Part shown: positions 1 through 11,277 of the stretch, piece by piece
Layout: each line of letters opens with the position of its first letter
Numbering within the stretch: the first letter of the stretch is position 1
From: Psilocybe azurescens
Taxonomy: Eukaryota > Basidiomycota > Agaricomycetes > Agaricales > Agrocybaceae
Direction: 5' to 3'
Assembly: GCA_023853785.1 (NCBI GenBank)
Contig: JAJIRX010000557.1
Span: forward strand, 310,001-374,000
Length of the DNA: 64,000 nucleotides
Made by a program: the position numbers and the translations under genes
The notes under the pieces: generated by a model
Database searches by the model: none
What the model saw: the letters and a program-made list of their open reading frames with translations, nothing else
What the model was told of the DNA's origin: nothing

Positions 1-2
1 TC

Positions 3-222
3 TTCGAGAATCACATTGGAGCCGCGGCGACTCTGCGGCAGAAGGGACAGAGCAAGGCCGGTTATGGCAGGATGAGGAATTTTAAGACAGCAGAAAAATG
101 TAAGTTCAAAGCATGTAGATGGATCAAGATAAAAGTATCCGAGAGAATGGATAGCGGACAGGGTATATCCGGAGTACGGTAAGGGTATTGTGGTTTGGCG
201 ATCAAGCAATGGCAAGCGCTAA
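3..222 (+). CDS. 3' end of an unidentified gene (partial)
   Basis: An open frame enters from the left edge and runs to about base 99, where a GTAAGT donor follows. A 55-base intron ending in TAG at 154 restores the frame, and the second exon (155-222) ends at TAA. The deduced C-terminus is basic and ends in VVWRSSNGKR. I do not recognise the family. Support comes from the good donor and the frame continuity across the intron; there is no homology. Its last 21 bases overlap the end of the opposite-strand dynein light chain gene, so one of the two 3' ends may be misplaced. Confidence 0.4.
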
Positions 223-783
223 ACATATACAGATCAGAGAATCCTAGAGAAAACCAATGTCAGACAAAGGAACACTCCGCATAGGTGGATTATCTTTAGC
301 CAGACACCGACATTATGATACATTTCCTGAGCGACAACGTCACCCTCCTCCCAGTGACAGACGATATCTGCTCTGGAGAGAAGGAAGTCGGATTATCTCA
401 GGTCAGATGGCCAGATGAACAGAGAAATAAACGAAGACAGGCCCACCTGCCACCCTGGCCCAGATTCTCGTTAATTTGTACCAATACAACGTATTTACTA
501 AATGCTTTGGTTGAGCAAGCCGGCATTGGTGAGGAGTTTCCTAGGAAACTCACAAACCGCGTGGCTGAATTTCAAGCATCCTTTCCTTGACCCTCTCTCC
601 GATTTCCTTCATCCAGCCTTTAAGTCGGTCACGATCCTTTCCGGGCCAAGTACTAGTCTGCAGAGTAGAAGACAGGAGTTTCCTCATGTAAGCCTTCAGC
701 AGATCGGCATCGAACTTGGGACGCGGTGACGAAGCTGAGGATCGAGACGGCTGTGGTGAGCGCAAGTCAGATACATGGGCCAT
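202..783 (-). CDS. Tctex1-type dynein light chain (TCTEX1D2/DYNLT2B-like)
   Basis: The protein is about 128 residues in four exons, starting at the ATG at 783 (MAHVSDLRSP) and stopping at TGA 204-202. Residues about 28-128 carry the Tctex1 light-chain signature: DRDRLKGWMKEI, RVKERMLEIQPRG, INENLGQGGR, VCHWEEGD and a final NDSL hydrophobic strand. Family members bind dynein intermediate chain and act as cargo adaptors on cytoplasmic dynein. The introns (donor GTGAGT after QPRG, then GTGGGC after GQGGR, then GTCGGT) each keep phase. The last donor is weak, so the extreme C-terminus is less certain. The gene is divergent from the PEX11-like gene, with 237 bases between the starts. Confidence 0.75.
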
Positions 784-1020
784 CAAGGTAGAAATGCAAC
801 CAGTAGGGCAATGGGATTCAGCGCCAGAACCACAGGAAAGGAGGCAAATGCGCGGTTTATGTTGTTTGTCTGTGTGGTTGTCACGTGTTAGGGATTTTGC
901 GCGTCGCTTCGAGCCGCCCACTCCGAGTCAATCATACCGACCACAGCATTCCCGGAGTCAGTCAGACTTTACTCTTGATTGCTTAAAGAAAGATAATCTG
1001 TAATCCCACTCCTCCTCAAG

Positions 1021-2448
1021 ATGTCTTCGATATCCTTTCCAAACTCTCATAGAGAGTCAGGTTCACATCATGAAGACCAGTTTTATACCCCATCGTTCGA
1101 TACCAGTTCATTTCAAATGAACCCACATTCTTCACATCCTCCTCGAACACCGCGTACATCAATGCATGCTAGCTCGTCACATAACTACTCTGCAAGCATA
1201 TACGAAACTAAGGAGGAGGTGGAGGAGAAAGTTGACCCTGAAGACTTCGAGGTTGACCCTGAGGAGGAGAGAGTACAAGAGGCAGAGAAGAGAATCACAA
1301 AGGAGGAGGTATGGCGAGAGATGTTCGTAACTAGCAATGGGAGGGACAAGGCCTTTGTGAGTGTGGCGATACTCGTCAACTTCTCAAGAAACTCACTGGC
1401 TACAATGCATCACCAAGAAACTCATACAATATTCTATTAAAGTTGGACTCGTCTTCCATTTATCTCTCACTAGCAACCGATTATTGCGCCGTTCCTCACG
1501 TCCTCCATGGGAACAAAATATCGTCAAACGTCTTACTTCGACCGCCTCTGGCTTATCCTTCACAAGGTAGTCTTAAATATCCGAAAACACGTGTAATTTA
1601 TCATTTCTCACTACTCGATTGACTATAGAAAGCTGCTGCTTCTTTTCAACTGGCTGCATCCTTTGACACAAATTTTAGCGCAGCAATCGGTGCCTTTCTC
1701 TACTGAAGTATCTAACGAGAAGGCTAAGAAGGTACAAAAGCCATTTTTGCACACTGTACTCTACGCGCCGCCACCCGTTCTGCTCGAACTAGCAAATGCC
1801 GCTGCGGACGATGTCGCAACATGGTCAAGGCTAGGACTACTAGGAAAGAAGATCGGTACCCGAGCTGAGGACTTTTCCAACTGGTGTTGGCTGCTCTCTA
1901 CACTTGTAGGTCTCGTTGAGAATGGTGTAGAACGACAAATGATCAGTGGCTTGGAGGCTGAAGGTACGTTTCTTCTTTCTGTTGCCTGTCGTATGACATT
2001 GATATCATGTCCTTCATAGTGGAGGGCCGCCTATATAAAGAGTCCATGACGGGTGCCACTGCCAAATCAAAGCCGAAAACATCAAAATTAGACGAGAAGG
2101 AACTATCAAGGCTCAGAAAACAAGATTACTGGTTGCAAGTGACGCGCGCGAAGCTTCTTATGGACCTGATCTTCGTTTGTGAGTCGATTGATGATGCAAC
2201 ACAGAGGGGCAAGCGAAACTTAATTTCTATGTTCTTTTCCCACAGCCTACGATGTTTTCAATCTTCAGAGAGGTCGCGACACGATAAAGGCCTTCACAGG
2301 TCTCACGGCTGCAATATTGAGGTACGTGTATCTGATCTATTAACCGTCCAGACTTCTGTTCTTACGCCCGATACTGCACAGCTCTGCGAAGCTTTTCGAT
2401 CGTCATAAGAATGCTCTTCTCAAGACCCTTCTGACATCGACATCGTGA
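1021..2448 (+). CDS. Peroxisomal biogenesis factor 11 (PEX11-like)
   Basis: Six exons (1021-1356, 1418-1566, 1629-1963, 2020-2178, 2246-2321, 2382-2448) join without frame conflict into 373 residues. The first 90 residues are a Ser/His-rich then acidic leader. The PEX11 domain follows, with TSNGRDKAFKLIQYSIKVGL, a WLHPLTQILA segment, an LGLLGKKIGT stretch and a C-terminal LMDLIFVSYDVFNL segment. PEX11 proteins sit on the peroxisomal membrane and drive elongation and division, or channel activity, of peroxisomes. The long acidic N-terminus is typical of the larger fungal PEX11C-like forms, which is my best guess at the subtype. The 3' end converges on the next gene with about 210 bases between. 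Confidence 0.82.
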
Positions 2449-2661
2449 TTCTGTCTTGGTGTCTTTTTTTTGATTCAGTGGGCACTTGGAAGGCCATCAC
2501 ATATACCCCTGCTCTTGGGTCAGGCTTCATATATCAGTTCTCTTGTGCTTTTCCAGTTTTGTACACCAGAGAAGTGGACATCCGTTATATATAGACTAGG
2601 AACCCTGCAGCTCGTCCATGCAGTTTTTTCTTTATATTCAAATATGTATTGCATAGTACGA

Positions 2662-3111
2662 TCACCACCATCGCCACCGGGAAGATTTTGGTTCAGTTGA
2701 CGAAGGCGTCTGTGAAGTAGCTTTTATTTCGGAGGCTCGTTTTTGTTGGAGCGTTTCAATCTCGGATTCGAGTTGTGCAACGCGGTTGCTGGCTTCTTCC
2801 ATAAATTTTGCATGGGACAATTTCAATTGCGTCAGTTGGAGACCCTGTGGGATAGTTACACGTAGACTGAGTGTGGATCGTCATAAATAGATAAGTTAAG
2901 CATGGCAGACCAGAAAGACAGCAGAGCCCAAAAGAAAGACAGGAATCATAGCTGGCAAGGTGTCTGAGTAGAAAGAGGCATGGCGAGACTTGGACGGTGT
3001 TGGTGCGCCTTGAGTAGCGTAGAATCGTAAACTAGCTGGACATCTGGCTGCATTTTTGGAGGTTAAGCAACAAGCTCGCTGTCCTACAAGGAGATAGTGC
3101 GTGTATGACAT
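2662..3111 (-). CDS. Small single-pass, probably mitochondrial, coiled-coil protein
   Basis: Two exons (3111-2911 and 2844-2662) with a 66-base intron give about 127 residues. The first 35 residues are rich in Arg/Ser/Ala without acids and look like a mitochondrial presequence. A hydrophobic segment near residues 53-70 (MIPVFLLGSAVFLV) is one membrane span. A heptad-like helix follows (about 70-105, FMEEASNRVAQLESEIETL), and the C-terminus is Trp/Arg-rich. I do not recognise a named family. The layout resembles small inner-membrane assembly or scaffold proteins, but that is inference from topology only. Confidence 0.55.
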
Positions 3112-3832
3112 TATAAAGTTCCGAATATTATCTGGGAAAGATAAAGATGGTCAGCTGAGGGGAGTGACGGAACATTAGAAAACAAATCACGGAAAGAAGC
3201 CAAGTGGGGTTGATAAACACTCGGCGCTGGAGTAAGTTGAACAGTATGCAAGTGAGTTACGGCTGGCGGACAACGGTAGTCGGTAGAGATGGGTACCCTC
3301 AGCTCATTTGATATCTGTTGATTGGCATGTGGAGCTGTCACGCCCACGTCAGTGAACGCAATCACGTTCAATCCAGGACTCAGTGCTGAATGAGAAAGCA
3401 AATAATTCTGAAGAAATAGAAAGAAGAAAAAAGAGCAGAAAAAGCAGAAAAAATAAGAGATTAGACAAGATATGTAACTGAAGGGGTTGACTGGCTGACC
3501 AGAGTGTGGAGGATCAAAAGATTTATGGAATGAATTAAAGGAGGCTGTGGTGAATGGCGGGAGTGTGACCTTGGCGTGTGACAGAGAGTATACAGCGGGG
3601 AATAATGGCCTGGTGCCTTTTGAGTTTTCCACCGCACCACCCTCCTTTCTCTTTTTCGTTCGTGGCCCTCTTTCTCTCCTTTACCCATCACCAGGCTGGT
3701 CCAGCGAGTAAATGGAGCCCCCAACAACCAACACCCGGAGACACTCTCTCGACCTGATCTCGCTCGCGTCCCCGCCAAGGTCTTTTCCACCAACAACTAC
3801 CCAACCTTTTCGTTACATCAGTCTAGCTCAGG
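3112..3832. promoter_or_regulatory. Divergent intergenic promoter region
   Basis: About 720 bases between divergent starts. The minus strand is pyrimidine-rich, as expected upstream of fungal starts. Open frames here are low-complexity and show no family motif. No clear TATA box or operator was seen. Confidence 0.4.
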
Positions 3833-5098
3833 ATGCAGGCCAACTCAACGAAAAAGCTACTCCCCCTCGATTGTTATACACGTGAACAGCGCAAAAAGCG
3901 CCCTACTTCGCTAACAGCACAACCTCGCACAGACTCACAACCTTCCCCAGCCCAGGCAAGCGCTCAATGGACCCCATACTCCTACTCCCCAGATACAGCG
4001 CGTCAATATCCTCATACACCCCTTCCTCGCGGTACTCAAGACAACCCTTGTCAATACCGACCCACACTCGCTTAAACTTTCACTCGTCATCTCAAGCCCG
4101 TATCCGCAGCAGCTCAAATTGGGCTACCATACTACGGCCATGGCTGCCCCTCATCATGTATGCCATAACCAGTCTCGCATTTGTCGTCGCCGTTGCCCTT
4201 TATAGAACAGAACTCTTCACATGTACGTTTCTTATTCTAACAGATCATACAGACAATCCTAACATTTTCATGCCCTAAATTAGATCTTGACGAGTTATCT
4301 CTGTGGTTACGCGCCGACGAACAGTATGGCCATGCTGTCCTTTTCTTTCTGATTTTCCTCACTACAATTCGTACGTTACGCATAATTATTTTAAAAAATT
4401 GCTCTCTCATTTACCCTGTGTTTTTCCCTATAGCTCCCATACCTCTGTATTCTACACTCATCGTCTTATCTGGTTATACTTTTGGCCCATGGACGGGCGC
4501 TATCATTTCTTATTTTGCGGCTCTTTCCGGTGCACTCATTGTATTTATCGTTTCTCGTTTACTCTTCCGCGAATCTATCGAACGTTGGCTCTCTTCCTGC
4601 ACTACGATCAAACGGGTCGTGCGTGCAATCGAAAAGCGCCCGAAATTGCTTTTCCTCATTCGACTCGCTCCCTACCCCTACAATGTCATGAACTGCTTGC
4701 TGGCAGCTTCCCCAACTCTCACTCTGCACACCTATTCCGTCTGCACTGCCCTCTCCCTGTTCAAAGTTATCATCCACACAAGCGTTGGTGCCTCCATACA
4801 CTCTTTCAGAGATTATCACAACAGCACCGATGCATCGCCTTCTGATGACGACGAAAGTGGTACCGATATGATGGCTCGCTTATGGACGATCCTGGGCATT
4901 CTTCTATGTGTTTTGATCCTAGTCTACCTTTCCGTGGTTGCTCGCCGGGCCGTCGATGAGGAATTGGACGACAGTCCCATCACTGCCCATGATGCTGAAG
5001 AAACGAGAGGTTTCCTCTCTGGTGCTGACAGCGACCCAGAATCAGCATTGCACGACCGACCCATGTCGGAAATACCGTTCCGGAGCAGTAGTAGATGA
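3833..5098 (+). CDS. TVP38/TMEM64-family (SNARE-associated Golgi) membrane protein
   Basis: Exons 3833-4031, 4097-4222, 4284-4370 and 4434-5098 give about 358 residues. The Pro/Ser-rich N-terminus precedes the first membrane span (LPLIMYAITSLAFVVAVAL). The VTT/SNARE-associated core follows: PPIPLYSTLIVLSGYTFG, GAIISYFAALSGALIVF, a conserved LLFLIRLAPYPYN turn and a Gly-containing span. A last span (about 265-290) leads to an acidic tail. The family (yeast Tvp38, human TMEM41/VMP1 relatives) acts as Golgi/ER membrane proteins linked to lipid scrambling. An alternative start at 3967 avoids the first intron, whose GTACTC donor is weak; I prefer 3833 because the joined frame is continuous. Confidence 0.8.
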
Positions 5099-8000
5099 AG
5101 TCACGGTGAACCCCCGTCGGGCATCCTTCCAGTTCAGCCTTGGTTCAGCCGACACGTTTGCTCGTGATCACGCGATTTTATTTTCCCTTGATTCATGTGT
5201 TACATATATTCAAACCCATTCATTCCCTCACGCATCCTCCCATATGCTATCATCCCAGCGTTCCAGCGTTCATCCTATCACGTCCCATCCATTTACATTA
5301 TGCACACGGTCTTTACTTACTATCCTCGGCCATCGGACTTTGGTTTTTTAATTTTATTACATTGGTATATATCTTTTCTTAATCGCTGTCTATTCTGGCT
5401 GCCCTTCGCCCTTTCCCTTTCTTCCCCCCTTTTTTCTTTTTCCTTTCCTTTCGACAACATGTGCATGGCACATCAGACAGCGGTGTATTCGTAGATAGAT
5501 ATTTACCAACTTGGAATCCCTGTACTTGTATTTAAAGTGGCTGACTTATAGCTAGATCGATTGATTTAAAGAAGTAAACCCGATAACCGTTTTCTGTTTC
5601 TTTGTGCGTGCGATGTGATGATGGAGCTCGTGTTGACTAATTTCATTGGATGAATCGAGGCCCTGGGTGTAAAAGTGTAATAGGATCGAGCACCCCAGAT
5701 TTCGTAGGTGTACCGTTCCAGTTGCCCAATTTCGAGAAAAGCAACGAGCCGTCACTCGCTTCATCCAGAGATCTAGTAGCACGTGGAAGAGGGAGGAAAA
5801 GTGCCTCAGCTGAGCGAATTGCTGCGAATGGATAATAACGAGTACTAAGTTTTATTTTTAGATCTGGTGAAGCTAATGACCAGCGAGTAAGCAGAACTGC
5901 CGTATAACCATCCTTGGAAGTTTTACACACCCCACCATGGATGGTTAGCATGAGCTTGGAGCTGGTAGGCAACGTCGCGGAGCCATAAAAGCCTGAAAAC
6001 CTTATCCTATTTTAGTATTCTTTTGTTTATTTGCGTCGTTTCCTTCTTTCCGATCAGAAGTTCTGTTGGAATTGTCCGATCTGGATCTCGATCAATCATT
6101 GTCCGTGTGTATGCGACGGTTATTTGGATTCTATTTTAGGGCACTGTGGTGTTTCGGGGTCCAATTGGGCTCTCTCGTTCGTTTATCACTGTGTAGTACC
6201 GCCGTTCAGTCCGAGCTCACATGTGCGTGTGCGTGTGGCATCGGTCACCGTCCGCGCCGTCAAATCCCTACCTGGATCGCACTCTCTGACTGATCGTGTC
6301 CAACCGCCTTTTTCCTCGAGCCCGTTGACTTGAGGACTTTTTTCGGCCAAATTCGACCCTGCACCGTTCACGGCCCTTCAGCTGTTTGCGGGCGTCCCAA
6401 TATCACGCCAATTGCCAATAACCCCGCAATCAGTGGTACGCTTGTTATCTTGCCGATAGCTAACTACGCCATGGTAATCTCAAGGTAATCTAATTAACCT
6501 GTAAGTACTGTGCTTGTCGTACATTCAATTCATGAAGAAACGCACGTGTTGGCTTTTCAAATCTGTTAAGTACACGCAATTAGACGCATATGGATGGCCG
6601 TAAATGGATAATAATACGGGCACTGTTTAGTACTGGATACTACGCATCGCGACGCCTCCTCCCTTGTGATTGGATGCATTGATTACCAGTCTCTTTGTCT
6701 CTTATTAGATCAGCTCGATATATATACATAGTACCTACGTCTGGTGGATAGTCTGGACGACCGCTATCTTAATGCCCTAGTCCCGAGTTCCAAAGCCGGC
6801 CGCTGTGTTGCCCTTTGGGGTTGGATGTATTTGCATCCAAGTCGCACAATCACCGGCGTGCTGCCTTTCGTTGTCGGACTCGGACTGGATGACTGTGCAT
6901 ATATGTCTATCACTGCAAAGTTATGTGTAATTGAGCCAGCCTAAGCAAGCTACCTGTTCACTAATATGCGGCCCAACAGTCAACGTTGCCATCTCTAGCA
7001 GTTGCCAATACATAAGTACGTACGACGAATACAGGGTTCATGTTCATGTCCCATGTCCCCTTCATTTCATTTCAAGTTTGTAAATAGAAAAGACAATGTC
7101 AACGCAGAAACAAACATACAAATTAAAAATTGCAAATGTCTCTTGTCTATCGGTGTACGTACGTACATACTGAGTCTGTCGCAGGAAACAAAATTGAGTG
7201 GCTTGACTGACTGACTGAAAGACTGGAAGTCAACATTCTTCGACGGAAAATCGGCCGCTCGTCGAACCGTCGTGCGAAAGGACGAGATCCATATCCTTTC
7301 CCGAGTCCCGGCCTGCTCAAACAAGAAGTGCTAGCGTGCTCAAGCGCGCTAATTAGGCTTAGCACCGAGGTAGGGGCCGTAAAATCAAAAAATGTGCACG
7401 CTGTAAGTACTTATGTACGGATCCGGATCTGATTTTTATTATCGATTTTTCAGATACGAAATTTATTACATACATCAATGAAGCTATGAAGACATGTTTA
7501 TATGAAAGCACATGAAATCAGCTGCATGATTTCATGTATTCATTTTATTCACATTCAAGTGCTAGTGCGCATGAAAGAAATATCCCAAGACACACGGCCT
7601 TGTGCACATGCGTGTGCGACTGTACATAGCTGTACATGCTGAATAAAAAAGTTTCATGTCACCAAGAAATGTGCATCTCTGCCATTTCTCTTTCCAAGTC
7701 GAACTAGTCTGGATGGGGTTTTTCAGCGTTCCTCCGTTGTGCGCGTTATTGGCGCGTTACATCCGTACCACCTAATCAGTAATTACCAAGCGAGCAGGGC
7801 CAATGAAAAATAAGGGCATCATGACATGACTGCTTGAGTTAAAAATATCATCCCACCCCAAGACCACAAAACGAGTACACGTACGACAACCGTAATGTAG
7901 AAGTTCGGACCGATCATACTGTACTTGGAACAACTTTCAGCAGCACCTGCTTGCGCGACCGGAAAAACTCGGTTGGGATAATTCAATACTTGTTATCTTT

Positions 8001-8964
8001 TGGGTTTGATAATAATACATACATAGCAGGAGCTGTCAAGAGCGGAGCAGGAAGCATAGTAATAGTGAAGGAAAGAGAGAAGAAAGGGTGCAATAATGTC
8101 CAAAACAACGACGAACGACAGAGGTGGGCAAGGGTATGGAGTAGAAAAGGACAAGGTGTGCAGTGGTGGTATCATTGACGGGAGATTGACGGGAGAGATC
8201 GTGCATAAAGATAAATTGTGATTGCGTGGCTGGAGTGTTATGTGTGTTGCGAGCGTGAGGAGGCGTGATTGCGGGCGTGGCGTGAGTCGGTGTTCTGTAC
8301 AAGATTGATTGAAAAAAAATTGACTTCCAAGATGTGAGGTGGGTGCGTATTTAAACGCGAGGTTTTTGATGCGGGAACAGTGAAATGAAAATAGGAAAAG
8401 ATGAAAGGGAAGGGGAAAGTTTGAGTTTTTTTATAATGCAATGCTGCCCTGAGTATCCCAGTCCGAGAAAGAAAAAGAAAGAAAAAAAGACACCAAGCTA
8501 GCAAATAAATGCAAAAACAACAAGAATGAGCGAGGGTAGACCAGCAAAGTCCAAAATAGCGAGCGACAGATGTTGACACAAGGCGAGACCACCATTTTCC
8601 CCTACGCTTCGGTGTTTCTAAAGGGTGAAGCGACAGAGCACACGCTGCGTGCGCGTGAGCGGGTGAACATTTGGTTCTATATGTCACCCGCGACCTTGTT
8701 GTAATGGTGGTGAGGGAGATGCTCGTTCATCGGTACAAACCCGAAGTCTGGCGAGACTGATGATAAACTGGCGGTCAGCAATCCGTGGCAAAAAGCCAAA
8801 GCAAAGCAAAAGAACAATGCAAAAAAAAAATTCATGAGCAATCAGAACAAGAAACATTCCATAGAGTTGAGGAAAGAGCGAGCAGAGTTGCACAAAAGGG
8901 TTTAAAAAGAACACTATGACAAAAGGGTATAACATCCCAATTATCAAATCCTGCCACAATATAT
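5099..8964. other. Gene-poor region between convergent genes
   Basis: Nearly 3.9 kb separates the stop of the TVP38-like gene from the tentative stop of the HSF-type gene. Open frames are short and overlap on both strands without recognisable motifs. The right part (8.0-8.9 kb) is pyrimidine-rich on the minus strand and could be 3' UTR of the HSF-type gene. Alternating GTAC runs occur near 7010-7030 and 7150-7170, and a perfect hairpin lies at 7511-7536. I see no transposase, LTR or tRNA. Confidence 0.5.
7511..7536. repeat. Perfect 10-bp inverted repeat
   Basis: Arms CATGAAATCA and TGATTTCATG flank a 6-base spacer (GCTGCA). It sits in the gene-poor stretch, so it could be a protein-binding palindrome or an RNA hairpin. 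No function is shown. Confidence 0.6.
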
Positions 8965-11055
8965 TTATGATATATCGGGCGACGTTGTAGAGATGTGGTT
9001 CGGGCAAACCGAAATAAGGGTTCGCGAAACGTAGATCCGATTTGAAAATGGGGGTTGGGTGATAAGTGACAACGAAAGAAAACCGGCCGATCGTGACGTA
9101 TCTTTTTGCGTATGTCGTCGTTGAAGTGGCGGAAACAGAAAAAAACCGCAACACACAAGAAAATAGAAAACGACGGAAAGACGAAGAAAGAAGGTGGAAT
9201 AGACAAAAGGGAGTTCACAAGACTTACATCTATTGATATCCGTCTCTCCGTGATAATTATCCGGAACGGGCGGCGTATTCGCCTGCGACGACGATGTGTG
9301 GGAGGCCGCAGATATGGAGGATGTCGATGTCGAAGGACGGACCGCATTTCTATGTCCTCCCCATCCATTCGCCTCGTTCATCGATTCTATAGACGCTGTA
9401 TGTCCCACCGCACCCGGTATCGCCGAGTACGCAAACTCGGCCTGAGAGTTGCTGAAGCTGTAGGGATCCACCGAAGGAAGTTGAATCATGCTCCTCACGC
9501 GTGGAAGTCCAGCCGATTGATGGTTATCGATCGGTTGTGGTGATGTCGACGGACGTTGTTGCTCAGTTGGGTGATCGTAGGGGCTCGGGTATGGGCTCAT
9601 GGCTTGGCTATGCCGCCGCTCCCTGCGAATGCTTAAAGATCCCGAGTTGTAGTTTGACTTGGAAGACGTCGGTCGAGTAGGAGATATGGGCCTGTGGTGG
9701 CTGGAGCTTGGACGCGAGTAGTCGTCCTGGTATGGTATAGAAGATACCGACGACATAGAGTAGCCGGTGGTCGGTCGGCTATCAGGCGAAAGAGAAGATG
9801 CGCTGTGTTCTCCTTGCATTGGCATCGAAGAGAAGGGTGAACCGTAGGAAGTGTTGATGGTAGGCTGCGGTCGAGAATAGCCATTATTGCTGGGATTGAG
9901 CAAGGACGAGAGACTGCTGTTGTGACTGGATGAGGCTTGATATGACCAGCTGTTTTGTTCGTTCTGATAGGGATAGTGGGACTGATTCGAACTCGGGTAA
10001 TTGGACATTTGGTGAAAATTAGAACTTGGGGTATCATCAGACGGGGTTATCGGGTGGAGATGCTGAGGCGAGTGGTTGTACATATTATTTTGCTGAGGAA
10101 TGTGAGGCGGGTCAGAGGGAACCATCAGAGGAGGCAGAGCAGAACGTGGGTAGCTGGTATTCCAACCGGCGGCACCACCCTGATTTAGAGGCGTGAAAGA
10201 ACCGGGTGCTGAAAAACCACGGGCACGACCCATAGGTCCTCCGATGAGTTTGTGGGAAGGGTGACCGACGGAAGAAGGAACCGTGAGAGGTACAGGGCCC
10301 ATTCCAATTGCGGAACGCGGTGGTGGTATCGATTGTTGATCCTGAATATCGCGCTTTCGAGGTTTTGGAAGACGAGGAGGTACACGGCGCTTAAAATTAG
10401 CGACGACCTCCGGTGGCGAGTGTCGATTGAGCGTAGGGTGGGCTGCAAAGATGGCAGATAAAAAATAATCAGTAACGGTGAAAGAAGAGATAAGACAAAG
10501 GGGAAACATACACCAAGTGCTTGCATCTGGATCGTCAATAGCCGGATCGACATTTCGCAGGTTGACTTTACGCATGAAACCATAGATCTGCGTTGAATGA
10601 GCAAAGAACTGGATTTAACGACAGCAGGAGAGAAGACAGACATTTAGCTGGCGGGAGAAGCTGGCGAAGCGGGATTGCCGATATATACTTGGAAGAACAT
10701 GAAGTGCAAGCTGCTCAGGACGCTCTACAATGATATGTTCTCCTGCAGGATCCCAACGAATCATGTGATGGTTTTCTGGACGTTCGAGAAGACTTTGTTG
10801 TGGTGTTCGTAAAGCGAAGAAAGTGAGATATTGAATGGACATACGCGTAGAGTTTTGTGAGGAAGGTGGCCTGTGGTTTAGCCTCTGCTTTTGGGGCTCT
10901 GAGGATTTAGTGGGACTCGGAGGCTGATCATGGTTTTCGTCGGAGGAGTTGTTGCTTGAGCCAGCGGACATGAGTGGTGGGGGATACTGGTTGTTTGAAT
11001 ACTGTTGGTCGTCTCTGTGACGAAGAGTATAGGACGGAGGGTAAAGATCTGCCAT
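8965..11055 (-). CDS. HSF-type DNA-binding domain transcription factor
   Basis: The minus-strand gene starts at ATG 11055. An HSF-type winged-helix domain begins about 35 residues in, spread over three exons: FLTKLYALLERPENHHMIRW, then IVERPEQLALHVLPSIYRQ, then SRFASFSRQLN joined to IYGFMRKVNLRNV and STWSHPTLNR. The FxxKLY opening, the SFxRQLNxYGF recognition helix and the W-x-HP-x-NR close are the family hallmarks. The remainder is a roughly 400-residue Ser/Pro/Asn/Gln-rich region of the kind seen in activation domains. Introns were placed at 10987-10899, 10844-10793, 10641-10588, 10511-10443 and 9227-9102. The last splice and the stop at 8965 are tentative. HSF-type factors bind inverted nGAAn units; which paralogue this is cannot be told. 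Confidence 0.75.
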
Positions 11056-11277
11056 TGGGAAATGGATGCAAGTGGAGGAATGGTATTTCAATAGGTGACG
11101 GTGGAGAAAGGGAGAGTTCCGAAATACGTAAATGGGCAGCTTTATTTGGCACTCTCGAGCGTATGTTCAGATCTGAGATACCCGAGGCGCCGAGGTAAAG
11201 AGTCCATATGTATTGTCATATCAACTGCCACGACTTTGCCTCCGTCAAATCAAGATCTCTAAAGGACCCCAGCCACT

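Noticed and set aside
8238..9154. Long minus-strand open frames right of the gene desert
   Set aside because: Composition is pyrimidine-driven Phe/Ser/Leu text with no motif; better read as 3' UTR of the HSF-type gene.
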